Origin: Staphylococcus simiae | GTDB lineage: Bacteria; Bacillota; Bacilli; Staphylococcales; Staphylococcaceae | DNA length: 62,727 nt | Reading direction: 5' to 3' | NCBI RefSeq assembly: GCF_002902085.1 | Contig: NZ_PPQR01000074.1 | Span: 1-62,727, forward strand | Shown here: one piece after another, positions 17,669 to 25,052 of the stretch | Layout: the number at the start of each line of letters is the position of its first letter | How positions within the stretch are numbered: the stretch's first letter is position 1 | Translations under genes and position numbers: made by a program | The notes under the pieces: generated by a model | Seen by the model: only the letters and a program-made list of their open reading frames with translations | Databases searched by the model: none | What the model was told of the DNA's origin: nothing

Positions 17669-18397
17669 ATGACTGAAACAACATATCAAGATCCAACACA
17701 AAAAACATGGAATGTATTATTTGAAGATAGTAAATATAAATCACTTTTAAATAAAGTAGATGAATTGTTAGAAGAAACACAGTTGTTATATTTCAGAAAG
17801 TACAGAGTTGATTATATTGACGAGACACAAAAACCTAAAGTAGAGGCATTAGAGCAAGAATTTAGAGCGTATGCGACTAATCGTTTAGCTGATATTGAAA
17901 CACGTGTTGAACAATTTGAAAAGAATGCTGAAACTACTAAGGTTGATAATCCAGAGGCTGAATTACTAAGAAGACAAGATTTTGAGGCTAGAATTTCATT
18001 CTATAATGACCAAGAAATCATGGATTACATTAATAATGCAGATGTGCAAAATATGAGTGTATATGAGTTAAATATATTAAAAGATGCTTATGATAAAAAG
18101 TTAAGCGAAGATCAACAGAATAAAGTTGCGTATGCAATGGAAAACTTAAAACAAGGTGTACTTTATCCATATACTACTGATGAAGAATACAACAACCTAA
18201 CATTTGCTTATAATGTGATTGACCAAACGGGCATGGCAAATAGTGGTGTGGTTATCACTCCAGATAATGAATATGGTGGCGTCATCATTAAAACTTTATC
18301 AGAACGATATAATGATGCATTAACTCAAGCTAAGAATAAACAAGATAGTGCAAGACAACAAGCTGAATTTAATAAACAATACGTTTATAAAAAGTAA
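17669..18397 (+). CDS. helical late-operon protein, possible capsid-morphogenesis or interference factor
   Basis: 242 residues, highly charged and almost all helical, with coiled-coil stretches (about 45-105 and 215-242). No transmembrane segment or enzyme motif. The position, after the opening gene of the LexA-controlled operon and before terS, is where SaPIs encode Ppi, CpmA and CpmB. A scaffold-like helical protein here could redirect the helper phage capsid, but I cannot match it to CpmA with confidence, so this is inference from context. Confidence 0.6.
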   Translation: MTETTYQDPTQKTWNVLFEDSKYKSLLNKVDELLEETQLLYFRKYRVDYIDETQKPKVEALEQEFRAYATNRLADIETRVEQFEKNAETTKVDNPEAELLRRQDFEARISFYNDQEIMDYINNADVQNMSVYELNILKDAYDKKLSEDQQNKVAYAMENLKQGVLYPYTTDEEYNNLTFAYNVIDQTGMANSGVVITPDNEYGGVIIKTLSERYNDALTQAKNKQDSARQQAEFNKQYVYKK

Positions 18398-18454
18398 ATA
18401 AAATTAACGCCTATCCTTAATTGGGTAGGCTCATTCTATATTATTGGGGGTATT

Positions 18455-18922
18455 GTGTTGCAAAAGAATGTTATTGATAGAAAAGCATATCAACAATCAA
18501 AAGTATCTGAATATGAGCTATTAACAAAATATAATCCAAAGTATATTAACTCAAAAATTAAGACAGCACAAACACATATAGCTGAGATGTATCATATGAA
18601 TACCTCAATAACTACATGTGATGATATTTTAGGCGTTGTCTCAATATCATATCCAGTAGATAAATTAGTGATATGGATTACTGACACAAAGAACAATTTA
18701 CAACGTTTTAAAGATGATTCAACAATTAATCTAGATAATCTAAAGCAAGTGTTAACTACATATACGCAAGATGAACAACAACAAGTAGTGAGATACATGC
18801 AATCACATGGACGTATTAAACCACATGAGCTTATTGAACGATTACAGGTAGATTTATATAACATTAATCACAATAAGCCTTTGACGCAAGCTGATAAGCC
18901 TCAATATGCAATGGTGGTGTAG
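18455..18922 (+). CDS. late-operon protein, function unknown
   Basis: 155 residues; start is GTG or the adjacent TTG at 18458 behind GGGGG. Predicted all-helical with repeated Tyr/Gln-rich segments (TYTQDEQQQVVRYMQSHGR then HELIERLQVDLYNI). No domain recognised. It sits in the packaging operon 3 bases before the next gene. Candidates are helper-interference or late-transcription modulators (Ppi/Pti types), but nothing in the sequence decides. Confidence 0.6.
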   Translation: MLQKNVIDRKAYQQSKVSEYELLTKYNPKYINSKIKTAQTHIAEMYHMNTSITTCDDILGVVSISYPVDKLVIWITDTKNNLQRFKDDSTINLDNLKQVLTTYTQDEQQQVVRYMQSHGRIKPHELIERLQVDLYNINHNKPLTQADKPQYAMVV

Positions 18923-18925
18923 TAC

Positions 18926-19267
18926 ATGTTTGTTGGAGATAAAGAAACACTTAAAACATTCATACTTAACTATCATACACATGTGACTGATGATGATAAG
19001 GATATACAAGCTGATGATTTCTTTGCGTTAAATAACAATGAAGAAGAATACTCATATCAAACTATTCATGCTGATGAACATATATTTATGAATGATTTAG
19101 ATATGTTAGTTGATCGCATTGCAGACTTTAGAGAATACAACATTTTTATGTTGCTATGTCATGGACGTACATATGAAGATATAGCTCAAATATTAGAAAT
19201 CACTAAAGCAAGAGTACAACAGCTATTTGATGAATTACTAGATAAAATTATGACACAAGGAGCGTGA
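18926..19267 (+). CDS. sigma-region-4-like HTH protein
   Basis: 113 residues. The C-terminal third (IFMLLCHGRTYEDIAQILEITKARVQQLFDELLDKI) is a sigma-70 region 4/LuxR-like helix-turn-helix, resembling phage late-transcription regulators. The N-terminus is acidic. It lies 4 bases upstream of terS. A role in late-operon control or in binding the helper's late regulator is plausible; PtiA-type proteins in SaPIs act on the phage LtrC regulator, but homology to them is not established here. Confidence 0.65.
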   Translation: MFVGDKETLKTFILNYHTHVTDDDKDIQADDFFALNNNEEEYSYQTIHADEHIFMNDLDMLVDRIADFREYNIFMLLCHGRTYEDIAQILEITKARVQQLFDELLDKIMTQGA

Positions 19268-19271
19268 ACAT

Positions 19272-19838
19272 ATGGACAAATTAACGCCCAAACAAGAACG
19301 TTTTGCGAATGAGTATATTAAGACACTTAACATTACTCAAAGTGCTATCAAGGCAGGATATAGCCCGAATAGTGCACATGTAACAGGTAGTAGACTATTA
19401 CGACAAGAGAAAGTGGACGAATATATTAAAAGTAAAAAAGATGAGATTATTGACGATACTATTTTATCAGCAAAAGAAACATTGTATCTTTTAACACAAT
19501 CTGCAATAGGTGATGAGATGGAAACTAAGGAGGTTGTGGTTAAGAGGAGCTCATTTGAGCGTAATCCAGACACTGGACGCATGAACCTTGTATACAATGA
19601 GCATGTTGAAACTGTTGATGTACCAATTAAGCCAAGTGATCGTTTAAAAGCTCGTGATATGATTGCTCGTTATCATAAATTATTCACAGATAAATCAAAT
19701 TCAGATATGCCTACCATTGTGTTTTATGATAGTACAGGTAAACAAGAGAACCAAGATGAAAAAGATTTAAAGCAGATAGAGAAAGAGTTTCCTAATTCGA
19801 CAGTGTTTATTGATGATATAGGGGAGTTTGAGGAATGA
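19272..19838 (+). CDS. terS: SaPI small terminase subunit
   Basis: 188 residues. The N-terminal terminase_2 motif KLTPKQERFANEYIKTLNITQSAIKAGYS and the RLLRQEKVDEYI helix form the DNA-binding HTH. The C-terminal part mediates oligomerisation and binding to the phage large subunit. It recognises the island's own pac site and, with the helper's TerL, directs packaging of island DNA into small phage-like particles. Last gene of the LexA-controlled operon. Confidence 0.93.
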   Translation: MDKLTPKQERFANEYIKTLNITQSAIKAGYSPNSAHVTGSRLLRQEKVDEYIKSKKDEIIDDTILSAKETLYLLTQSAIGDEMETKEVVVKRSSFERNPDTGRMNLVYNEHVETVDVPIKPSDRLKARDMIARYHKLFTDKSNSDMPTIVFYDSTGKQENQDEKDLKQIEKEFPNSTVFIDDIGEFEE

Positions 19839-20016
19839 TAAGAATAAAAAAGCATTAATAGTGTCTTGTATAAAAAAATTTGACAATTAGCATAAAAATA
19901 TTGTTTTTAACAACGTACAATATTACAATAGTTATACAACATGATTTGCTATATGAGTCAAATAAATTTATAAAATAAAATAAAATAAAATAGTTAAATA
20001 AAATTAATGATACGGT

Positions 20017-20045
20017 GACAGCGTTTTAAGCGCTGTTATTTTTAT
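20017..20045 (+). terminator. terminator between terS and the accessory segment
   Basis: ACAGCG (20018-20023) pairs with CGCTGT (20031-20036), followed by a T-rich stretch. The preceding 19841-20016 is AT-rich, has a run of AAAAT units near 19977-19992 and a TTGACA at 19880-19885 that may belong to a promoter for the next genes. Confidence 0.65.
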
Positions 20046-20080
20046 GTAAAAGTGATGTGTTGATAAAGGAGGAGTTTATC

Positions 20081-20590
20081 ATGACTGAAAAAAAATATCT
20101 GACAACAGTCGAAAATATAATTGCTTTAATGAAAGAAGAAATAGAAAATATTTCTCCTTTAAGACTACAAAAAACGTTATACTTTTTATTTGCGTATTAC
20201 GGTGCTTCTTATGGGCAACTATATAAAAGTAAAGAATATGAAGTTTCGCAAAATGAAAGTTTGAACTTACCTGAATATCTATTTGATGCCAAATTTGAAG
20301 CATGGCAATACGGTCCTGTTATTCGAGAGGTGTATATGAACAATAAACATAGTCTTGATTATAATGATATAGACTTTTCAATGAGCAATTTTGAAATAGA
20401 AGACAAAACAATGCAACAAGAAATCACAGAATATTTGAGAGAAATTATTAGAAGTACTTTAAAAATTAGTGATTTTGGTTTAGTAGAACGTTCTCATGAA
20501 GATGAAGAGTGGAAAAATAACATTACTCAGCAAGAAGTTATGAAAAATGATGGAATTATTAATGAATATATAGAGTTAGTAAATGCCTAG
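20081..20590 (+). CDS. Panacea-domain (DUF4065/GepA-SocA-like) protein
   Basis: 169 residues from the ATG 8 bases after AAGGAGG. The Panacea domain fills the chain: SPLRLQKTLYFLFAYYGASYG (about 25-45), then FEAWQYGPVIREVYMNN (about 75-92), the hallmark EAWxyGPVxxxvY block. In known systems Panacea proteins are antitoxins of PanAT toxin-antitoxin pairs, and relatives occur as phage-associated GepA proteins. Here it sits in the accessory segment after terS and overlaps by 8 bases a 202-residue protein, the arrangement of a two-gene toxin-antitoxin operon. Some Panacea antitoxins have an added HTH for autoregulation; none is visible here. Confidence 0.85.
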   Translation: MTEKKYLTTVENIIALMKEEIENISPLRLQKTLYFLFAYYGASYGQLYKSKEYEVSQNESLNLPEYLFDAKFEAWQYGPVIREVYMNNKHSLDYNDIDFSMSNFEIEDKTMQQEITEYLREIIRSTLKISDFGLVERSHEDEEWKNNITQQEVMKNDGIINEYIELVNA

Positions 20591-21191
20591 TTTTAATAGT
20601 GATGTTAATTCAAAAAAGAATAAAAAGAACGTTCATATTGAAATTGTTAATAAAGATTTTTTACCAACCAGAAATGAATTTGAAACAGATAAAGTAGAAA
20701 TGGATTTAAAAAATGCTGAAGTAAAAGAAGTTGTTTTTTTTAATGAAGAAGTAAAGTATTCAAAACAGAATAATAATTTGAAATTCACTAATTTCATTTC
20801 TGATGATAAACAACAAAAGCAAATAAATGCTATAACTCGTTTCAGTGAAAATATAAGCATAGTTAAAAATAATACCGATGAAGCTACGAATATAAGATAC
20901 AATAAAAGAATGCTATCAATTTTGTCTTTATACACTCAACAAGATATTGGTAATATAAATGGTTTAATGAAAACAGATATTAAAGGGTTGCTTGATGTTC
21001 AAGAGGGACTAAGAGTATATTGGTATTACGATATGAATGATAATGATGTTAAAATAGTTTGTGTTGATCCTCAACATTTAGTTTTACCGAGTAGGCATGG
21101 TAAAATGAACAAAGAAGAAATGATGGCTACAACCTTTAACGCAGTCACTAATAGCAAAAAACATTGTATTAGTCGATATTTTATTAAGTAG
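20583..21191 (+). CDS. unrecognised partner of the Panacea protein, candidate toxin/effector
   Basis: 202 residues. Its ATG lies within the last codons of the Panacea gene (8-base overlap), so translation is coupled. The first 110 residues are Lys/Asn-rich with amphipathic strands and no clear domain. The C-terminal part (about 130-175: GLMKTDIKGLLDVQEGLRVYWYYD, then VKIVCVDPQHLVLPSRHGK) is beta-rich and loosely reminiscent of RelE/HigB-type toxins, which have a similar pattern of a folded strand pair ending in basic residues. That resemblance is weak. Context alone suggests the toxin or effector of the pair. A terminator follows at 21223-21249. Confidence 0.65.
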   Translation: MPSFNSDVNSKKNKKNVHIEIVNKDFLPTRNEFETDKVEMDLKNAEVKEVVFFNEEVKYSKQNNNLKFTNFISDDKQQKQINAITRFSENISIVKNNTDEATNIRYNKRMLSILSLYTQQDIGNINGLMKTDIKGLLDVQEGLRVYWYYDMNDNDVKIVCVDPQHLVLPSRHGKMNKEEMMATTFNAVTNSKKHCISRYFIK

Positions 21192-21222
21192 CATACAGAT
21201 AAGATGAATAATTTATTATGAA

Positions 21223-21249
21223 CGTCACTTATAAGTGGCGTTTTTTTGT
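21223..21249 (+). terminator. terminator after the Panacea pair
   Basis: AACGTCACTT pairs with AAGTGGCGTT (one T-G pair) followed by seven T residues. It separates the pair from the GyrI-like gene. Confidence 0.8.
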
Positions 21250-21321
21250 TTATAAAGGCATTTTAAAATACATATTGTAATAAATTTTAACTCGGGTTAG
21301 CCTGTTGTTGGAGGTGCTAAA

Positions 21322-21780
21322 ATGAATTATAAAATCGAAGTTTTAGACGATTGTAATGTGGTTTTTGTTAGAAATAAAGGTAAATATGGTAGTAATAAGA
21401 ATTATGAAATGATGATGAAATTTAAAGAGTGGATTAAAGCAAATAATTATTGGAGATATGTTGAAACTAACGGAATATTAGGTGTAGCATTAGATGATCC
21501 GAAAATTGTCGAAGAAGAATCATGTAGATATGATTTAGTTTTAAAAATAGACGAAGATGTAAAGATAAACGATTTTATAAACTCTAGAAGTTTTGTGGGA
21601 GGGAAATATATAGTTTTTGCAATTCCTCATACAACAAAAGACGTGAAAGACTTCTATTCTAATTTACCAAATATTCTAGATAACAATCGTTTGAAAGTTA
21701 AAAGTGAACCTATATTAGAGCGTTATAAGGAAGAATTGGGAAAAGATAAGTGTTGTGAAATATTAATACCAGTTTTTTAA
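21322..21780 (+). CDS. stand-alone GyrI-like small-molecule-binding domain protein
   Basis: 152 residues, GGAGG 7-8 bases before the ATG. The whole chain fits the GyrI/AraC-effector-binding (SOUL-type) fold: an opening strand (YKIEVLDDCNVVFVRNKGKYG), a central YDLVLKIDEDV strand, the FVGGKYIVFAIPHTTKDVKDFYSNL block and a closing EILIPVF strand. Such proteins bind hydrophobic ligands or DNA gyrase; without a DNA-binding domain it could be a drug- or ligand-sequestering protein. Its presence as SaPI cargo is unusual. No partner gene is evident. Confidence 0.7.
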   Translation: MNYKIEVLDDCNVVFVRNKGKYGSNKNYEMMMKFKEWIKANNYWRYVETNGILGVALDDPKIVEEESCRYDLVLKIDEDVKINDFINSRSFVGGKYIVFAIPHTTKDVKDFYSNLPNILDNNRLKVKSEPILERYKEELGKDKCCEILIPVF

Positions 21781-21827
21781 CGCTGAGAAACGTTCTGTGT
21801 TGCATTGAGTTTAATTCTTATGTAACT

Positions 21828-22145
21828 ATGTGTTTAAAGTGTAAATATAACTGCATGAAATACGACCAACTCGCTGGTCAATCCATTTTCAAAATAGGAC
21901 GAAGATTAAAGCACGTTAAAGAAAATGACCTAGCACATGGTGAGTGGTCAAGCTGGTTAAAATCAGTAAATTTAAATAGAACTCAAGCGACTAAATTTAT
22001 AAAAGTAAGCGAGGAGTTTTCAGATGATTCCACGTGGAATCAAATAGGCCTGAGCGCAATGTATATGATCGCGACGTTGCCTGAAGAAGATAGAGAAAAA
22101 GAGCATATCACTATATCAATTTATGCAACATTTCAGGAGTTTTAA
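21828..22145 (+). pseudogene. remnant of a phage DUF3102 protein
   Basis: The part KYDQLAGQSIFKIGRRLKHVKENDL through EDREKEH (about 21858-22112) matches the N-terminal region of DUF3102 proteins common in staphylococcal phages, which are usually over 200 residues. Here the first codons are unrelated, no good ribosome binding site precedes them, and after EKEHIT the frame runs out in SIYATFQEF. It looks like a decayed fragment acquired from a phage. Confidence 0.65.
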
Positions 22146-22363
22146 AAAGAGTTTGAAGTAAGGTGTATCAAGTGTTTGAAGTGTATTGAGTAATTTAAAA
22201 GTTGCATAAAGAATATACTACATATTACTACAAAATTTAATGTATTAGATGTATAAAAAAGATTGCAAGGCTCAATTTTGAGCTTTGAAGATAATACTGT
22301 TGTAATATTAAATTTAAGGGCAAAAAGGCGAAGTTTTGAAGCTGAAGGGGAGAGTGGAAGATT

Positions 22364-22528
22364 ATGAATAGAAAATTAACACGAATTGCTTATGAACGCC
22401 TATACAACATTATTTTTTCTTATTCATTACCTCTCTTGATAATATATTTGATTATTAATGGGTATATATTTTTCTATTATATAAATTATCTCACGCATAC
22501 GGGAATGAATACGTATTTGAATACGTAA
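22364..22528 (+). CDS. small single-span membrane protein at the island's right end
   Basis: 54 residues starting MNRKLTRIAYERLYNIIFSY. A basic N-terminus is followed by one long hydrophobic stretch (about 15-40). GGGGAG is 11 bases upstream of the ATG, with GTGGAAG closer. Its last codons contain the candidate integrase arm sites (NTYLNT encoded by the GAATACGT repeats). Function unknown; it may be a real small gene or an accidental frame. Confidence 0.5.
   Translation: MNRKLTRIAYERLYNIIFSYSLPLLIIYLIINGYIFFYYINYLTHTGMNTYLNT
22506..22526 (+). promoter_or_regulatory. candidate integrase arm-type sites, right end
   Basis: TGAATACGT (22506-22514) and TTGAATACGT (22517-22526) in direct orientation, matching the pair at 9948-9968 near attL. 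An inverted copy of the CGCATGCGTGAG motif lies just before them (22490-22503). Confidence 0.55.
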
Positions 22529-22629
22529 ATTTTAAAATGTTGTAATTTGATAAAAATTACAATTATACGTAAATACTGATTTATCAACTGTTCATAAGTG
22601 TTATCAAATCATGAGAAAGTTAATTTTCA

Positions 22630-22646
22630 TTGAGTGGGAATAATAA
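22630..22646 (+). other. attR core of the island
   Basis: Exact 17-bp copy of the attL core ATTGAGTGGGAATAATA. Everything to its right continues the native guaA downstream sequence. Confidence 0.88.
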
Positions 22647-22659
22647 TATAAAACAACAA

Positions 22660-22696
22660 AGCCTCCTGTATCAGTTGATGGTACAGGGGGCTTTCT
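22660..22696 (+). terminator. displaced native guaA terminator
   Basis: AAGCCTCCTGTA (22660-22671) pairs with TACAGGGGGCTT (22682-22693). In an island-free chromosome it would lie just after the guaA stop. The stretch 22697-22927 beyond it holds only a degenerate palindrome (about 22797-22853) of a kind common in S. aureus-group intergenic regions. Confidence 0.8.
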
Positions 22697-22927
22697 GCAT
22701 GCACTATCTTAAATATAACAATTCACTGCTTTTGTAACTTTAAAAGATAAAGAAGAGTTATCAATGAGACAACAGTTGAAAACCAGACAGTCTGGCTAGG
22801 GTGGGATTACGAAATCAATTATTGATAAAATTTATTTCTGTCTCACTTCCCATCACAAACATTAAAAAGATTTAAAAGAAGATGCTTTATAGCAATAACG
22901 TAAAATATATGAATAAAAGTATTGGTG

Positions 22928-23122
22928 TTACATGCTATATAACACAGAGGTCAAATATTGTATAACGTAGCCAATAGACATAAATATAGCAATAACGATG
23001 ATAGCACTACCAAATGTATAAAGTGTATGTCTTGTCGTTAAACCTTCCGTTTTTGAGCCGAAAATACTTAATACGATTAAGCTGATACCAATAACATAAA
23101 GAATAATGATGACGACTAACAT
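22928..23122 (-). CDS. small two-span membrane protein
   Basis: 64 residues starting MLVVIIILYVIGISLIVLSI. Two hydrophobic helices (about 2-20 and 36-60) are joined by a polar loop (SKTEGLTTRHTLYT). AAGGGTGTG precedes the ATG by about 8 bases. No domain recognised. It is the first chromosomal gene after attR and reads toward the island. Confidence 0.6.
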   Translation of the reverse strand: MLVVIIILYVIGISLIVLSIFGSKTEGLTTRHTLYTFGSAIIVIAIFMSIGYVIQYLTSVLYSM

Positions 23123-23248
23123 AGTAATATCACACCCTTCACGAATTCATGTCTTTACATATATTATAAATCAAAAAACAATAAAGTATAATTAATTGCT
23201 AAAAATACTAATCTCACATTGCTAAATAGGAGTTATTCTTATATACTG

Positions 23249-23271
23249 TAAAACGTAATTATTACTATTTA
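23249..23271. promoter_or_regulatory. Zur box upstream of the COG0523 gene
   Basis: The 23-base site has left half TAAAACGTAAT and right half ATTACTATTTA around a central T. It matches the staphylococcal Zur consensus (TAAATCGTAAT-N-ATTACGATTTA) at all but two positions. Its end lies 16 bases before the start codon, so Zur with zinc bound would repress the gene. Confidence 0.8.
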
Positions 23272-23287
23272 AAAAAGAGAGGTTATT

Positions 23288-24490
23288 ATGGCTAAAATTC
23301 CAGTTACTGTATTAAGTGGCTATTTAGGATCAGGAAAGACGACATTATTAAATCATATTTTACAAAATAGAGAAGGCAGACGTATTGCAGTAATTGTTAA
23401 TGATATGAGTGAAGTAAATATTGATAAAGATTTAGTAGCGGAAGGTGGAGGATTATCTCGCACTGATGAAAAGTTAGTAGAATTATCAAATGGGTGCATT
23501 TGCTGTACTTTAAGAGATGATTTATTAAAAGAAGTAGAAAGATTAGTCAACAAGGGTGGTATCGATCAAATTGTTATTGAATCGACTGGAATATCCGAAC
23601 CAGTACCTGTAGCACAAACATTTTCATACATAGATGATGAACTAGGTATAGATTTAACCGCCATTTGCCGCTTAGATACGATGGTTACAGTAGTAGATGC
23701 TAACCGCTTCGTCAATGATATTAAATCCGAAGACTTATTGATGGATAGAAACCAAAGTGTAAATCAAACAGATGAACGTACGATAGCTGACTTATTGATT
23801 GATCAAGTAGAATTTTGTGATGTCTTAATTATTAACAAGATTGATTTAATTAATGAAGATGAACTGAAGCAATTGGAAAAAATGTTAGTTGCATTGCAAC
23901 CAAGTGCCAAGATAATTAAAACTATGAATGCACAAGTAGATTTACAGGATGTCTTAAATACACAATTATTTGATTTTGACAAAGCGAGTGAGTCTGCAGG
24001 GTGGATTAAAGAATTAGAACAAGGTGGTCACGCTGAACATACACCAGAAACAGAAGAGTATGGTATTTCCTCATTTGTCTATAAACGACGTTTGCCATTT
24101 CATGCAGCTAGGTTTAATCAATGGCTAGATCATTTGCCGGAAAATATTGTAAGAGCAAAAGGTATTGTATGGTTAGCTCAATACAATGATGTAGCTTGCT
24201 TATTGTCACAAGCTGGTTCTTCATGCAATATACATCCGGTAACATATTGGGTTGCTAGTATGCCAGAAGTTAGACAGTTACAAATTTTAGAGCAACGTGA
24301 AGATGTGGCAGCTGAATGGGATCTTGAATACGGTGACCGACATACGCAGTTCGTTATTATCGGCACTGATTTGGAGCAACAGCAAATTATACATGAACTT
24401 GATCAATGTTTAATTAATACACAAGAAATTGATGCAGATTGGAACCAATTTGAAGATCCATACCATTGGCAAATTAAACCTTCACGTTAA
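23288..24490 (+). CDS. COG0523/CobW-family GTP-dependent zinc chaperone
   Basis: 400 residues. N-terminal G3E GTPase: Walker [10 protein letters not shown] (residues 9-17), the metal-binding NGCICC (CxCC, about 67-72), ESTGISEP (switch) and INKIDL (base recognition). A CobW C-terminal domain follows (about 265-395), with acidic and His residues in the linker ([14 protein letters not shown]) that may bind metal. Despite the cobalamin name, members with CxCC under Zur control deliver zinc to essential enzymes in zinc shortage. The Zur box just upstream supports that role. A terminator with GTGGGG/CCCCAC follows at 24531-24562. Confidence 0.88.
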   Translation: MAKIPVTVLSGYLGSGKTTLLNHILQNREGRRIAVIVNDMSEVNIDKDLVAEGGGLSRTDEKLVELSNGCICCTLRDDLLKEVERLVNKGGIDQIVIESTGISEPVPVAQTFSYIDDELGIDLTAICRLDTMVTVVDANRFVNDIKSEDLLMDRNQSVNQTDERTIADLLIDQVEFCDVLIINKIDLINEDELKQLEKMLVALQPSAKIIKTMNAQVDLQDVLNTQLFDFDKASESAGWIKELEQGGHAEHTPETEEYGISSFVYKRRLPFHAARFNQWLDHLPENIVRAKGIVWLAQYNDVACLLSQAGSSCNIHPVTYWVASMPEVRQLQILEQREDVAAEWDLEYGDRHTQFVIIGTDLEQQQIIHELDQCLINTQEIDADWNQFEDPYHWQIKPSR

Positions 24491-24530
24491 AATATACTAT
24501 GAATATAAAATGGTAAAGGGAATAGGCTGA

Positions 24531-24562
24531 GAGTGGGGCGAAAATGAACCCCACCAAAAAAT
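24531..24562 (+). terminator. terminator of the COG0523 gene
   Basis: GTGGGG (24533-24538) pairs with CCCCAC (24549-24554) across an A-rich loop. The tail is A-rich rather than T-rich, so strength is uncertain. Confidence 0.5.
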
Positions 24563-24736
24563 CTATGCCATAGATAACTGTCTTGCATATTAATGTAACA
24601 TCTACAAGTGAATTTTTAATAATGGATTCCAACCATCATGGCAAGTTTGACTAGCATTATCAGATATTGATGGATTAACATCTTACAGAATAGGATGTAA
24701 TTGCTAAATATTTAAAATTAAACATATAATACATTT

Positions 24737-24919
24737 TGTCTTGAGCTCAAAATAAACGTACAGTAGGTGACTATACTGAATGAAATTGTTACTATAATGT
24801 CATAAAAATTCTATTTCTAACAAGCTTAAAATATGCTAAGTTAAAAGTAACAGAAATGTCATTTTATCCATATAGAGGTCGGTACACTTTACGAAGTGAC
24901 ATTCCGATCTCTATTTTTT
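24737..24919 (+). ncRNA. candidate small RNA downstream of psm-alpha (Teg41-like position)
   Basis: A promoter TTGCTA-N18-TATAAT (24701-24730) predicts a start near 24737. A strong hairpin, TAGAGGTCGG (24873-24882) with CCGATCTCTA (24904-24913) plus an inner CACTT/AAGTG stem, is followed by TTTTTT to 24919. No convincing reading frame lies between. The transcript would be about 180 nt and converge on the psm gene. In S. aureus the sRNA Teg41 lies just downstream of the psm-alpha locus; equivalence is inferred from position only. Confidence 0.5.
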
Positions 24920-24961
24920 ACGTGTCGAGTTGTCAATTTAAGAGTAACAGTTCGTCACATG

Positions 24962-24998
24962 AAAAAAGAAAAGACTGGAACATATATGTCCCAGCCTC
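24962..24998 (-). terminator. terminator of the psm-alpha gene
   Basis: GGCTGGGACA pairs with TGTTCCAGTC on the minus strand (24973-24996), followed by a U-rich tail from the A run at 24962-24972. Confidence 0.75.
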
Positions 24999-25052
24999 TA
25001 ATGTTAATGATTAGAAATGTATGTGGATTAATTTTAATGGCTTATAGTGCTA

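Larger units (their letters stand above)
9866..22646. mobile_element. SaPI-type phage-inducible chromosomal island in guaA
   Basis: About 12.8 kb between the direct repeats at 9866-9882 and 22630-22646. Gene order matches staphylococcal pathogenicity islands: int and Stl-like repressor leftward; str, xis, small early genes, DUF1474-like protein, primase-helicase, iteron origin, late operon with LexA boxes and terS rightward, then an accessory segment. There is no large terminase, portal, capsid, tail or lysis gene, so it depends on a helper phage for packaging. A terS gene argues for headful (pac) helper use. No toxin or superantigen gene is present. It is probably intact and mobile: all core modules are open and both att copies are exact. 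Confidence 0.93.

Noticed and set aside
19977-19992. short AAAAT tandem run as a phase-variable tract
   Set aside because: It is in AT-rich non-coding DNA with no clear promoter spacing dependence, so I see no basis for a switch.
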